From assembly GCF_002269125.1 (NCBI RefSeq), contig NZ_NQKI01000012.1, forward strand, positions 1 to 64,000: a stretch of DNA of 64,000 bases, given 5' to 3'. Position 1 is the stretch's first letter, and every line of letters begins with the position of its first letter. Positions 8,688 to 16,581 of this stretch are shown here, one piece after another. The notes below the pieces were generated by a model. The model made no database searches, was not told the origin of the DNA, and saw only the letters and a program-made list of their open reading frames with translations. The position numbers and the translations under genes were made by a program. The DNA is from Pseudomonas lundensis. GTDB lineage: Bacteria; Pseudomonadota; Gammaproteobacteria; Pseudomonadales; Pseudomonadaceae.

Positions 8688-10079
8688 TCAGTTGAGTACC
8701 GGTGCCCCCATTCTTTCAATTCGACGACGACGGGCGACCAGCAGGCCCGCCGTGACCACAAAGAGGCTCAGCAAGCCGGTGGCGATGATCTCGACCTGAT
8801 GCGCTTCTTGAAACAGCATGACGGTCAAAATTGCCACGATGAACACAATCACCGCCCACGTCAGGCCCGGAAACAGCCACATCTTGAACGCAATTTTTTC
8901 GCCCTGAGCGGTGCGCTTCTGACGCATGCGCAGTTGCGAAACAGCAATCACCAAGTACACCAACAAGGCGATAGCGCCGGAGCTGGCGAGCAGGAATTCG
9001 AACACCGCCGACGGCGCCACATAGTTGGCGAACACCGCCAGAAACGCAGCACCAGTGGACATCATCACAGCCCAGTAAGGCGTACCGCTGGTATTGGTAC
9101 GCTTGGCCACAGCCGGGGCGTCACCGCGGTTGCTCAGCGAGAACAACATGCGCGACGAGGTGTAGAGCGCCGAGTTCAGGCAACTGGTCACGGCAATCAG
9201 CACCACGATATCGACGATCAGCTTGGCGTTCGGGATGCCCATGCGATCCAGTACGGTCTGGTACGAACCAACCTGCGCCAGGCTCGGGTCGTTCCACGGC
9301 ACCAGCGCTACAACCAGAAAGATCGACACGAGGTAGAACAGGCCAATGCGCCAGATCACCGAGTTGGTGGCCTTGGTGATTTGCTTGCTCGGGTCTTTGG
9401 ATTCCGCCGCCGCGATGGTGACGATTTCAGTGCCCATGAACGAGAACATGGTGGTCAGCATGGCGGCCAGTACCGCGCCCATGCCGTTGGGCATGAAGCC
9501 AACGGTGTCGACCAGATGGGAAACGCCGCTGACTTGGCTGTTGGGTAAAAGGCCAAAGATCGCCAATACACCCAAAATAATGAAGCCAATGATCGCCAGC
9601 ACTTTCACCAGCGCGAACCAGAACTCGAACTCGCCGTAGTTCTTCACGCTGAACAGGTTGGTGGCGGTCAGCAATAAGGTGATGACCAGGGTAAACACCC
9701 AGATCGCCGTGTCCGGGAACCACGCGTGGAGAATGGTGGCGGCCGCGTTGGCCTCCAGCGGAATCACCAAGACCCAGAACCACCAGTACAACCAACCGAT
9801 GGTGAAACCGGCCCAGTGACCAATGGCACGGTCGGCGTAGGTGGAGAACGAGCCGGTATCGGGTGAGGCCACAGCCATTTCGGCCAGCATGCGCATCACC
9901 AGCACAACCAGCGTACCGGCGGCGGCGTAGGCCAGCAGCACGGCAGGGCCAGCCTGCGCAATGGCGTGACCGGAGCCCACAAACAGGCCGGCGCCGATGA
10001 CGCCGGCAATCGACAGCATGGTCACATGCCGTGGCTTGAGCCCTTGTTCCAGATGGTTAGAGGATTGCGTATTGCTCAT
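8688..10079 (-). CDS. gabP: GABA / amino-acid permease GabP
   Basis: Amino acid-polyamine-organocation transporter of 463 residues with about 12 membrane segments; the close match is the gamma-aminobutyrate permease of Pseudomonas. It begins with the family N-terminus LKPRHVTMLSIAGVIGAGLFVGSG, of which the core IGAGLFVG marks the substrate-binding unwound helix 1, and carries MFSFMGTEIVTIAAAES in helix 6. The start at 10079 is chosen over 10145 because AAAGGTAG precedes it and it matches family length. It has its own terminator. Substrates other than GABA (proline, beta-alanine) cannot be excluded from sequence. Confidence 0.88.
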   Translation of the reverse strand: MSNTQSSNHLEQGLKPRHVTMLSIAGVIGAGLFVGSGHAIAQAGPAVLLAYAAAGTLVVLVMRMLAEMAVASPDTGSFSTYADRAIGHWAGFTIGWLYWWFWVLVIPLEANAAATILHAWFPDTAIWVFTLVITLLLTATNLFSVKNYGEFEFWFALVKVLAIIGFIILGVLAIFGLLPNSQVSGVSHLVDTVGFMPNGMGAVLAAMLTTMFSFMGTEIVTIAAAESKDPSKQITKATNSVIWRIGLFYLVSIFLVVALVPWNDPSLAQVGSYQTVLDRMGIPNAKLIVDIVVLIAVTSCLNSALYTSSRMLFSLSNRGDAPAVAKRTNTSGTPYWAVMMSTGAAFLAVFANYVAPSAVFEFLLASSGAIALLVYLVIAVSQLRMRQKRTAQGEKIAFKMWLFPGLTWAVIVFIVAILTVMLFQEAHQVEIIATGLLSLFVVTAGLLVARRRRIERMGAPVLN

Positions 10080-10624
10080 TGCGACTACCTTTGATTGAAG
10101 CCATTCCGAGCACCTGCGTTGACTTTCGTAAAAAGTAACAAACACAGGCGTTTAGAATCCTTGACGCAATAAGTGAGCCAAAATGTGACAAAGTGCCGTT
10201 TTCTGCGGGCTGCAAAGGCACTTCGAAAAAATCGCAGTCGCTTTAGCGCAAGGCTTTGGATGTCATTGTTACCGTAACACTCAGTTACATCCCACCCAAA
10301 CGCACCAACATTACCCATTTGCGCCCCATGAGCCCAAATCCGGTGCGCATCTTCGACCTTTAGTAGGTTCGTGCTTCCAACGAGTGGCCAAAACTGGCAC
10401 CATCGCGACCTTTTTTACGCGATACCTGTCTGGTTCAAGGGCAAAACACCGGCTCGGTTGTTGTCAACGCGACAGTCTGCTGTCGCAATGCGACCAACGG
10501 CCACCGGTATGCTTTTTTGTGCCCGTGTAGCAGTTGGTGGCGCTTATAGCCCTATGCTAGCTTGGCCATCGCCAGGACGGCCGCCCAACAGCAGGATCGC
10601 ACCCGAACACAATGAGGACCGCAC
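10080..10624. other. 545-base intergenic region between divergent gabP and amino-acid ABC operon
   Basis: Holds the promoters of gabP (minus) and of the ABC transporter operon (plus). I see no convincing open frame, no clear terminator and no known RNA. A TATGCT near 10553-10558 and TTATAG near 10544 could be -10 elements for the ABC operon, but no -35 sits at proper spacing. GAGGA precedes the ATPase ATG at 10625. Confidence 0.4.
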
Positions 10625-11398
10625 ATGGCTTTGGCCACGCCCGCGCTTGAAATCCGCAATTTGCACAAACGCTACGGCGAGCTTGAGGTACTCAAAGGTA
10701 TCTCGCTGACCGCACGCGACGGCGACGTGATCTCGATCCTGGGTTCTTCCGGTTCCGGCAAATCGACGCTGCTGCGCTGTATCAACCTGTTGGAAAACCC
10801 TCACGAAGGCCAGATCATCGTGGCCGGTGAAGAGCTCTCGCTTAAAAAGGCCAAGAATGGCGAACTGGTTGCTGCCGATGGCAAGCAAATCAACCGCATG
10901 CGCAGCGAACTGGGTTTTGTATTTCAAAACTTCAACCTGTGGCCGCACATGAGCATCCTCGACAACATTATCGAGGCGCCACGCCGGGTACTGGGGCAAA
11001 GCAAAGCCGAGGCCATTGAAGTGGCAGAAGCGTTGCTGGCCAAGGTCGGCATCGCTGACAAACGTCACGCCTACCCCTCCGAACTGTCCGGCGGCCAGCA
11101 ACAACGTGCCGCGATTGCGCGCACGCTGGCCATGCAGCCCAAGGTAATTCTGTTCGACGAACCGACATCGGCACTTGACCCGGAAATGGTCCAGGAAGTA
11201 CTAAGTGTGATCCGCGCACTCGCTGAAGAAGGCCGCACGATGCTGCTGGTTACCCACGAGATGGGATTTGCCCGTCAGGTGTCCACCGAAGTCGTGTTTT
11301 TGCACCAGGGTCTGATCGAAGAGCAAGGGTCGCCTGAACAGGTTTTCGATAACCCGGTTTCAGCGCGCTGCAAACAATTCATGTCCAGCAACCGCTAA
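10625..11398 (+). CDS. Polar amino-acid ABC transporter ATPase (HisP type)
   Basis: ATP-binding subunit of 257 residues for a cationic amino-acid importer. Walker A is GSSGSGKST near residue 40, the Q-loop is [11 protein letters not shown], the signature [16 protein letters not shown] near 160, Walker B VILFDEP with the D-loop SALDPE, and the switch histidine is in LLVTHEMG. The insertion after Walker A ([19 protein letters not shown]) is typical of HisP. It is the first gene of a four-gene operon (13 bases before the binding-protein gene). Confidence 0.92.
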   Translation: MALATPALEIRNLHKRYGELEVLKGISLTARDGDVISILGSSGSGKSTLLRCINLLENPHEGQIIVAGEELSLKKAKNGELVAADGKQINRMRSELGFVFQNFNLWPHMSILDNIIEAPRRVLGQSKAEAIEVAEALLAKVGIADKRHAYPSELSGGQQQRAAIARTLAMQPKVILFDEPTSALDPEMVQEVLSVIRALAEEGRTMLLVTHEMGFARQVSTEVVFLHQGLIEEQGSPEQVFDNPVSARCKQFMSSNR

Positions 11399-11411
11399 CG
11401 GAGCAACACGA

Positions 11412-12164
11412 ATGCAGAACTATAAAAAGTTTCTTCTGGCCGCTGCCGCCACGCTGGTGTTCAGTGCGAACGCCTTGGCTGTGGATAAGTACAAAGTCGG
11501 GATCGAAGGGGCTTACCCTCCGTTCAACTCCAAAGACCAAAGCGGCAAGATCGTCGGATTTGACAAAGATATTGCCGACGCGCTGTGTGCAAAAATGAAG
11601 GCCGAGTGCGAGGTGGTGACCTCGGACTGGGATGGCATCATTCCTGCCCTGAATGCCAAAAAGTTCGACTTCATCGTTTCGTCGCTGTCGATCACCGACG
11701 AACGCAAAAACGCTGTGGATTTCACCGACCCGTACTACTCCAACAAGCAGCAGTTCGTGGCAAAAAAGGGTGTCGAGTTCAAAACTGACATCGACTCGCT
11801 CAAAAGCAAACAACTCGGCACCCAGCGTGCGACACAGGCCGCTACCTGGCTGGAAGACAACATAGGCGGCGACATCTCGCTCTATGACACCCAGGAAAAC
11901 GCTTACCTCGACCTGTCCTCTGGCCGGGTAGATGGGCTGCTGGCCGACAAGTACGCGATTTATGGCTGGTTGAAAGATGACCCGGCAGGCAAAGACTACG
12001 AGTTCAAAGGCGAGCCAATCAACGAAGACGACAAAGTCGGCATTGCGCTGCGCAAAGGCGAAACCGACCTGCGCACCAAGTTGAACCTTGCCCTCAAAGA
12101 AATCAAAGAAGACGGCACCTACAAGAAGATCAACAACAAGTATTTCCCATTCAGCATTGAATGA
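11412..12164 (+). CDS. Periplasmic cationic amino-acid-binding protein
   Basis: Solute-binding protein of 250 residues, family 3 (lysine/arginine/ornithine or histidine binding). A signal peptide ends at about residue 24 (ANALA). The ligand-binding loop GAYPPFN follows at once and is diagnostic of the ArgT/HisJ group; KFDFIVSSLSITDERK and RATQAATWLE line the cleft. It is followed by a strong hairpin before the permease genes, which fits the need for far more binding protein than membrane subunits. Exact substrate cannot be read from sequence; arginine/lysine/ornithine is the best guess. Confidence 0.9.
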   Translation: MQNYKKFLLAAAATLVFSANALAVDKYKVGIEGAYPPFNSKDQSGKIVGFDKDIADALCAKMKAECEVVTSDWDGIIPALNAKKFDFIVSSLSITDERKNAVDFTDPYYSNKQQFVAKKGVEFKTDIDSLKSKQLGTQRATQAATWLEDNIGGDISLYDTQENAYLDLSSGRVDGLLADKYAIYGWLKDDPAGKDYEFKGEPINEDDKVGIALRKGETDLRTKLNLALKEIKEDGTYKKINNKYFPFSIE

Positions 12165-12171
12165 CCTGCCT

Positions 12172-12200
12172 GACCGGCGCGCCGCAAGGCTGCGCCGGTC
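12172..12200 (+). promoter_or_regulatory. Intercistronic hairpin between binding-protein and permease genes
   Basis: GACCGGCGC and GCGCCGGTC form nine pairs, extended inside by GCC/GGC closing a GCAA tetraloop, with one bulged T. There is no T-run, so it is not a normal terminator. A hairpin at this point can protect the upstream message from 3' decay and lower permease expression, as described for the hisJ-hisQ interval in enteric bacteria. Confidence 0.7.
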
Positions 12201-12221
12201 CCTAGCAAAGCCTGCCTATTT

Positions 12222-12914
12222 ATGACTATCGACTTATACGGATTCGGCCCGGCGCTTGCCGCTGGCGCGCTGATGACCGTCAAACTGGCACTCACGGCGC
12301 TGTGCCTGGGCCTGGTGCTGGGTTTGCTCGGCGCATTGGCCAAAACCTCCCCATACAAGCCTGTTCGCTGGCTGGGCGGCACATATTCGACGCTGGTACG
12401 CGGCGTGCCAGAGCTATTGTGGGTGCTGCTGATTTATTTCGGCAGCGTGAATGCCGTGCGCGCGCTGGGCGAGTTCATCGGCATGCCCGACCTGACCCTC
12501 AGCGCCTTCGCGGCAGGTGTCATCGCGTTGGGCCTGTGCTTCGGCGCGTATGCCACTGAAGTGTTTCGCGGCGCCATTCTGGCCATCCCGAAAGGCCACC
12601 GCGAGGCGGGTCTGGCGCTGGGTTTGACCAAACCACGGATTTTCACCCGGCTGGTCTTGCCGCAAATGTGGCGGATCGCCCTGCCCGGACTGGGCAACCT
12701 GTTCATGATCCTGATGAAAGACACTGCGCTGGTGTCGGTGATCGGCCTGGAAGAAATCATGCGTCAGGCTCAAAACGCCGTGACCTTCGCCAAACATCCG
12801 TTCACCTTCTACATGGTGGCTGCGGTGATGTACCTGGGCCTGACGGTTCTGGCCATGGGTACGATGCATGTGCTTGAAAAACGCGCAGCGCGCGGCTTTG
12901 TGAGGAGAACGTAA
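12222..12914 (+). CDS. Amino-acid ABC transporter permease (HisQ type)
   Basis: Membrane subunit of 230 residues with about five transmembrane segments. The first part reads TVKLALTALCLGLVLGLLGAL, followed by the family segment YSTLVRGVPELLWVLLIYF. The EAA loop that contacts the ATPase is AILAIPKGHREAGLALGLTK near residues 125-145. Its stop overlaps the next start (TAATG), showing coupled translation with the HisM-type partner. Confidence 0.9.
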   Translation: MTIDLYGFGPALAAGALMTVKLALTALCLGLVLGLLGALAKTSPYKPVRWLGGTYSTLVRGVPELLWVLLIYFGSVNAVRALGEFIGMPDLTLSAFAAGVIALGLCFGAYATEVFRGAILAIPKGHREAGLALGLTKPRIFTRLVLPQMWRIALPGLGNLFMILMKDTALVSVIGLEEIMRQAQNAVTFAKHPFTFYMVAAVMYLGLTVLAMGTMHVLEKRAARGFVRRT

Positions 12915-13603
12915 TGGTCTGGGAACTCTTCATCAAGTGGCTGCCCAAGCTGATTCAGGGCGCGACCCTGACCCTCGAATTGACGGCGCTGTCGGTCATC
13001 GCCGGGCTGATCGTCGCCATCCCGCTGGGCATCGCCCGTTCGTCCAAGCTGTGGTACGTGCGCTCGCTGCCTTACGCGTACATCTTTTTCTTCCGCGGCA
13101 CGCCACTGCTGATCCAGCTGTTTCTGGTGTATTACGGCCTCGGGCAGTTTGAAGCCGTGCGCGACAGTGTGTTGTGGCCATACCTGCGCAGCCCGTTCTG
13201 GTGCGCGATCATCACCATGACCCTGCACACGGCGGCGTACATTGCCGAGATCCTGCGGGGCGCGATTCAGGCCATCCCGCCGGGTGAAATCGAAGCTGCC
13301 CGTGCGTTGGGCATGTCGCGTTTCAAGACCCTGATCCACATTGTCCTGCCCCGCGCCGCACGCATCGGTCTGCCTGCCTACAGCAACGAAGTGATCCTGA
13401 TGCTCAAGGCCAGTTCGCTGGCGAGTACCGTGACCCTGCTGGAACTGACCGGCATGACCCGCACCATCATTGCTCGCACGTACCAGACGGTGGACATGTT
13501 CCTGATTGCCGGTGTGATCTATCTGGTGATGTCATTTGTGCTGATTCAGGGTTTCAAACTGCTGGAGCGCTGGTTGCGCGTCGATGCCTGCCAGGGCCGT
13601 TAA
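12914..13603 (+). CDS. Amino-acid ABC transporter permease (HisM type)
   Basis: Second membrane subunit, 229 residues. The N-terminal family segment is ATLTLELTALSVIAGL, then PYAYIFFFRGTPLLIQLFLV, and the EAA loop AIQAIPPGEIEAARALGMS lies near residues 120-138. It forms the heterodimeric channel with the preceding HisQ-type protein. The methyltransferase gene that follows starts inside its last 20 bases, in another frame, so the operon probably continues. Confidence 0.9.
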   Translation: MVWELFIKWLPKLIQGATLTLELTALSVIAGLIVAIPLGIARSSKLWYVRSLPYAYIFFFRGTPLLIQLFLVYYGLGQFEAVRDSVLWPYLRSPFWCAIITMTLHTAAYIAEILRGAIQAIPPGEIEAARALGMSRFKTLIHIVLPRAARIGLPAYSNEVILMLKASSLASTVTLLELTGMTRTIIARTYQTVDMFLIAGVIYLVMSFVLIQGFKLLERWLRVDACQGR

Positions 13604-14816
13604 GCCGGACGTGTTGCGGGGTGAGTCGTTGCTCGCCCGCTTCCGCGCACTGGACACCTTCCTCAGCCAACATCAACACCTGTGGCGCCCGCGTCCATTC
13701 ACGCAACTGAATCTGCCGTGGGAAGCGCAACACCCCGAACTGGCGCAGTGGCTGCGCCAGCGTTCGTTACAGGACGCCGAAGACAGCCACAACCAACCTC
13801 ACGCGTTGCCCGCCCCCGCGCCGTTCCCGGTGCTGGCTGCGATGTCGCACGCCTTGAGCGCCGTCACGTCCTTGCCGACGCAGGCGTTCAGGCCAGCATT
13901 GCCGCGTTTGCAGGTCGACGTGCCAGGGCGTAAATGGCAGCAAATCGACGCCTTCGCCCAGTGCCTGACGTTTCAAAACGCCCCCACTCATTGGCTGGAC
14001 TGGTGCGCAGGTAAAGGCCATTTGGGCCGCCGTCTGCTCAGCTCAGGGCAGCAATTGACGTGCCTGGAATACGACCCGGCGCTGATTGAGTCCGGGCACT
14101 TGCTCAGCCAGCGTCACCACCTCGATGCCCGCCACGTGCAACAAGACGTGCTCACGGCCGAGGCCGCCGCACAGTTGACGGCCGACATGACCCCGGTGGC
14201 GCTGCATGCCTGTGGCGACCTGCATGTGCGGCTGTTGCAACTGGCGAGCGCCGCAGGCTGTGGACAACTGGCGCTTTCACCCTGCTGTTACAACCGCATC
14301 AGCACCCCCAGCTATCAACCGTTATCCACAGCCGCCCGCGCTTCGAGCCTGTTGCTGTCCCGGGAAGACTTGAGCCTGCCCCTGAGCGAGACCGTTACCG
14401 CAGGCAGCCGCGTACGCCGCCAGCGTGATGAGTCGATGGCGCGGCGTTTGGGGTTTGATTTGTGGCAGCGTCAGGCGCGGCAATGTGACGAGTACTTATC
14501 CACACCGTCATTGCCGAGCACGTGGCTGAGCAAGCCATTTTCTGTGTATTGCGAGGCGTTGGCAGCGCTGAAAAACTTATCCACAACCGGCGTTGAAGAC
14601 TGGACTGCACTGGAAAAGGCGGGATGGCAGCGGCTGGCACAGGTACGCAACCTGGAATTGGTGCGCGGCTTATTTAGGCGCCCGCTGGAGTTGTGGCTGG
14701 TGCTGGACCGGGCGTTGTTCTTGAGTGAGCGCGGCTATGACGTGCAACTGGGCGCATTCTGCGACAGCCACCTCACCCCGCGTAACCTGATGCTGCTGGC
14801 GCAGCGCTGTGGATAA
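13584..14816 (+). CDS. Putative SAM-dependent methyltransferase
   Basis: A 410-residue protein with a class I methyltransferase fold in its middle part. Motif I is WLDWCAGKGHLGRRL near residues 137-151, an acidic residue ending strand 2 is in LEYDPALIE, and HACGDLHVRLLQ and LSPCCYNR follow; this set is typical of the METTL25/RRNAD1-like group, whose target is RNA or unknown in bacteria. The ATG lies within the end of the upstream permease gene. The gene contains four perfect TTATCCACA/TGTGGATAA sequences, the last forming its final codons and stop. Confidence 0.7.
   Translation: MPARAVKPDVLRGESLLARFRALDTFLSQHQHLWRPRPFTQLNLPWEAQHPELAQWLRQRSLQDAEDSHNQPHALPAPAPFPVLAAMSHALSAVTSLPTQAFRPALPRLQVDVPGRKWQQIDAFAQCLTFQNAPTHWLDWCAGKGHLGRRLLSSGQQLTCLEYDPALIESGHLLSQRHHLDARHVQQDVLTAEAAAQLTADMTPVALHACGDLHVRLLQLASAAGCGQLALSPCCYNRISTPSYQPLSTAARASSLLLSREDLSLPLSETVTAGSRVRRQRDESMARRLGFDLWQRQARQCDEYLSTPSLPSTWLSKPFSVYCEALAALKNLSTTGVEDWTALEKAGWQRLAQVRNLELVRGLFRRPLELWLVLDRALFLSERGYDVQLGAFCDSHLTPRNLMLLAQRCG
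14322..14816. promoter_or_regulatory. Cluster of four perfect DnaA-box sequences
   Basis: TTATCCACA occurs at 14322-14330, 14496-14504 and 14577-14585, and its reverse complement at 14808-14816, all inside one gene. Further copies are at 11480, 16529 and 17197. The sequence equals the strong E. coli DnaA box. Whether DnaA binds here is not known; a titration site is one reading. Confidence 0.4.
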
Positions 14817-14855
14817 CTGACGCCAGCAAGGGGCCTGCCTTTAGGGCTACAAGGC

Positions 14856-15266
14856 CTAGGAGCCGCGGTAAGTCGAGAAGCCGTACGGGCTCAGCAGCAG
14901 CGGGATGTGGTAGTGCTGATCGACGTTTTTCACGTCGAAAATCACCGGAATCTCAGGGAAGAAGGTGTCACGTCCGGCTTTTTTGAAGTAGTCGCCGGTC
15001 TTGAACACGACGCGGTACTCGCCGGTTTCCATGGCTTTTTTGGCCGGGAACAGCTCGCTGATACGCCCTTGTTCGTTGGTCACGCCTTGCGCCAGCGGCT
15101 TCCAGCTTTCACCAACGTGCTGCTCCAGCGTCACGTTGACACCCGGCGACGGCAAGCCGTTCTCGAGGTTCAACACATGCACGCTCAAAGGGTTGCCTGC
15201 GGCCAGTGCCAGGCTGGACACCGCGCTGAGGCTCAAAGCGGCCATCGTCATACGTAAAGATTTCAT
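14856..15266 (-). CDS. hiuH: Periplasmic 5-hydroxyisourate hydrolase
   Basis: Transthyretin-like protein of 136 residues that hydrolyses 5-hydroxyisourate in urate breakdown. A signal peptide of about 22 residues (ending SLALA) sends it to the periplasm. The mature part has the family opening LSVHVLNLENGLPSPGVNVTL, the active-site His in SVHVL, an Arg in YRVVF, HYHIPLLLSPYGFSTYRGS with the second His, and the diagnostic C-terminal YRGS. GGAGG precedes the ATG. It lies 24 bases downstream of the GlcG-like gene and opposite an HprRS-like system, as I recall for E. coli hiuH near hprRS. Confidence 0.92.
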   Translation of the reverse strand: MKSLRMTMAALSLSAVSSLALAAGNPLSVHVLNLENGLPSPGVNVTLEQHVGESWKPLAQGVTNEQGRISELFPAKKAMETGEYRVVFKTGDYFKKAGRDTFFPEIPVIFDVKNVDQHYHIPLLLSPYGFSTYRGS

Positions 15267-15290
15267 CGGTCATCCTCCAATTAATAACAA

Positions 15291-15770
15291 TTAACGCTCA
15301 ATCGTCAGGCCAACGGCGTGAGCGGCTTTGATTGCACACGCCTCGTCCTGCTCGGCCCCACCGGCACCGGCCACGCCCAACGCTCCTACCAGTTCATTGC
15401 CGGCAAACAGCGGGACACCGCCGCCCAACAGCAGCAACTCCGGGATGGAATTGAGGTTAGAGGCTTCGGGGTTGGTGCGTGCCCGCTCGGCAAACAGCCG
15501 GGTCGGGGTTTTGGTGGACAGCGCGGTGTAGGCTTTGCGCTGGCTGGCCAATAAGTTGTGCGGCCCGACACTTTCAGGTCGCATGGTCACCAGTGCGTTA
15601 CCACCCCGGTCCAGCACGCTGAAAGCGCCGGTGCAGTGCGCGAGGGTGGCATCGGCCAATTGCCGCGCCGTGGTCAGATCCAGCTCCGCATGCCGCGGCA
15701 ATGCAGGGGCGGCCTGAGCGTTGAGGGCGACGACCATGGCAGCGCCTGACAGCAGGGTTTTCAGCATCAT
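15291..15770 (-). CDS. GlcG/HbpS-family periplasmic heme-binding-like protein
   Basis: A 159-residue exported protein: signal peptide to about residue 20 (NAQAAP), then a single GlcG/HbpS domain (PF03928-like) with LADATLAHC, FSVLDRGGNALVTM and the C-terminal GGVPLFAGNELVGALGVAGAGGAEQDEACAIKA (family core GALGVAGA). Members bind heme or act as accessory redox sensors in some species; the role here is unknown. AGGAGC stands eight bases before the first ATG. It is the first gene after the HprR-type operator and precedes hiuH. Confidence 0.82.
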   Translation of the reverse strand: MMLKTLLSGAAMVVALNAQAAPALPRHAELDLTTARQLADATLAHCTGAFSVLDRGGNALVTMRPESVGPHNLLASQRKAYTALSTKTPTRLFAERARTNPEASNLNSIPELLLLGGGVPLFAGNELVGALGVAGAGGAEQDEACAIKAAHAVGLTIER

Positions 15771-15836
15771 TGGGCTTGCTCCTGAATGAATGACACCACC
15801 TTACCCGGCGCTGTTCGTCAGAACCCCGTCAGTTGG

Positions 15837-15852
15837 ATTACAAGTTTGTAAT
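15837..15852. promoter_or_regulatory. HprR/CusR-type operator
   Basis: ATTACAAGTTTGTAAT is a perfect inverted repeat with a two-base centre. It equals the core of the E. coli HprR box (ATTACAA-NN-TTGTAAT) and differs from the CusR preference for TGACAA half-sites. It lies midway in the 136-base gap between the divergent GlcG-like/hiuH genes and the response-regulator gene, so it can control both sides. Confidence 0.8.
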
Positions 15853-15906
15853 AGGCAACACTCGCGAAGGCGCCTAGCCTGTGCAGACGATTGATCGAGG
15901 TGTGCG

Positions 15907-16581
15907 ATGCGTTTGTTAGTGGTGGAAGACGAAGCCAAGACTGCGGATTTTCTGGCCAAGGGCCTGAAAGAATCAGGCTTTGCAGTGGATGTGGCGTTGA
16001 ACGGGCTGGACGGGCGTTACTTTATCGAGCAGCAGGAATACGACCTGGTGATTCTTGATGTGATGTTGCCGGGGCTCAATGGCTGGCAGTTGCTGCAATT
16101 GATCCGCCAGCGTGGCGCCACACCGGTGTTGTTCCTGACGGCCAAAGACGCCATCGAGGATCGCGTGCGCGGTCTTGAGCTGGGCGCCGACGACTATCTG
16201 CTCAAGCCCTTCGCCTTCGCTGAACTGCTGGCACGGGTGCGCACCCTGTTGCGCCGTGGTCCGATGCGTGAAGCCGAGTCCTATACCATCGCTGACCTTG
16301 AAATCGACGTATTGCGCCGTCGCGTCAGCCGGGGCGGCCAGCGCATCAGCCTGACCAATAAAGAATTCGCGCTGTTGCATTTACTGGCCAGCCGTCAGGG
16401 CGAAGTGCTGTCACGGACCCTGATCGCTTCGCAGGTCTGGAACCTCAACTTCGACAGCGACACCAACATGGTCGAAGTCGCTGTGCGCCGATTGCGCTCC
16501 AAGGTCGACGATCCCTACATGCCAAAACTTATCCACACCGTGCGCGGCGTCGGTTATCAACTGGAAGCGCCCGATGAGTAA
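15907..16581 (+). CDS. hprR: Heavy-metal/oxidative-stress response regulator (HprR/CusR type)
   Basis: OmpR-family response regulator of 224 residues. The receiver domain has the acidic pair Glu7-Asp8 and the phospho-acceptor Asp51 (VILDVMLPG), with Lys in [15 protein letters not shown] winged-helix effector domain follows (about 125-222), ending in [11 protein letters not shown]. The product matches the heavy-metal response-regulator subfamily (CusR, CopR, IrlR, HprR). The operator upstream and the divergent hiuH favour HprR. GAGG precedes the ATG; its end overlaps the sensor gene by eight bases. Confidence 0.88.
   Translation: MRLLVVEDEAKTADFLAKGLKESGFAVDVALNGLDGRYFIEQQEYDLVILDVMLPGLNGWQLLQLIRQRGATPVLFLTAKDAIEDRVRGLELGADDYLLKPFAFAELLARVRTLLRRGPMREAESYTIADLEIDVLRRRVSRGGQRISLTNKEFALLHLLASRQGEVLSRTLIASQVWNLNFDSDTNMVEVAVRRLRSKVDDPYMPKLIHTVRGVGYQLEAPDE

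Noticed and set aside
10371..10709. 112-codon plus-strand frame leading into the ABC ATPase gene
   Set aside because: No ribosome-binding site, overlap with the well-supported ATPase start, and no recognisable sequence.
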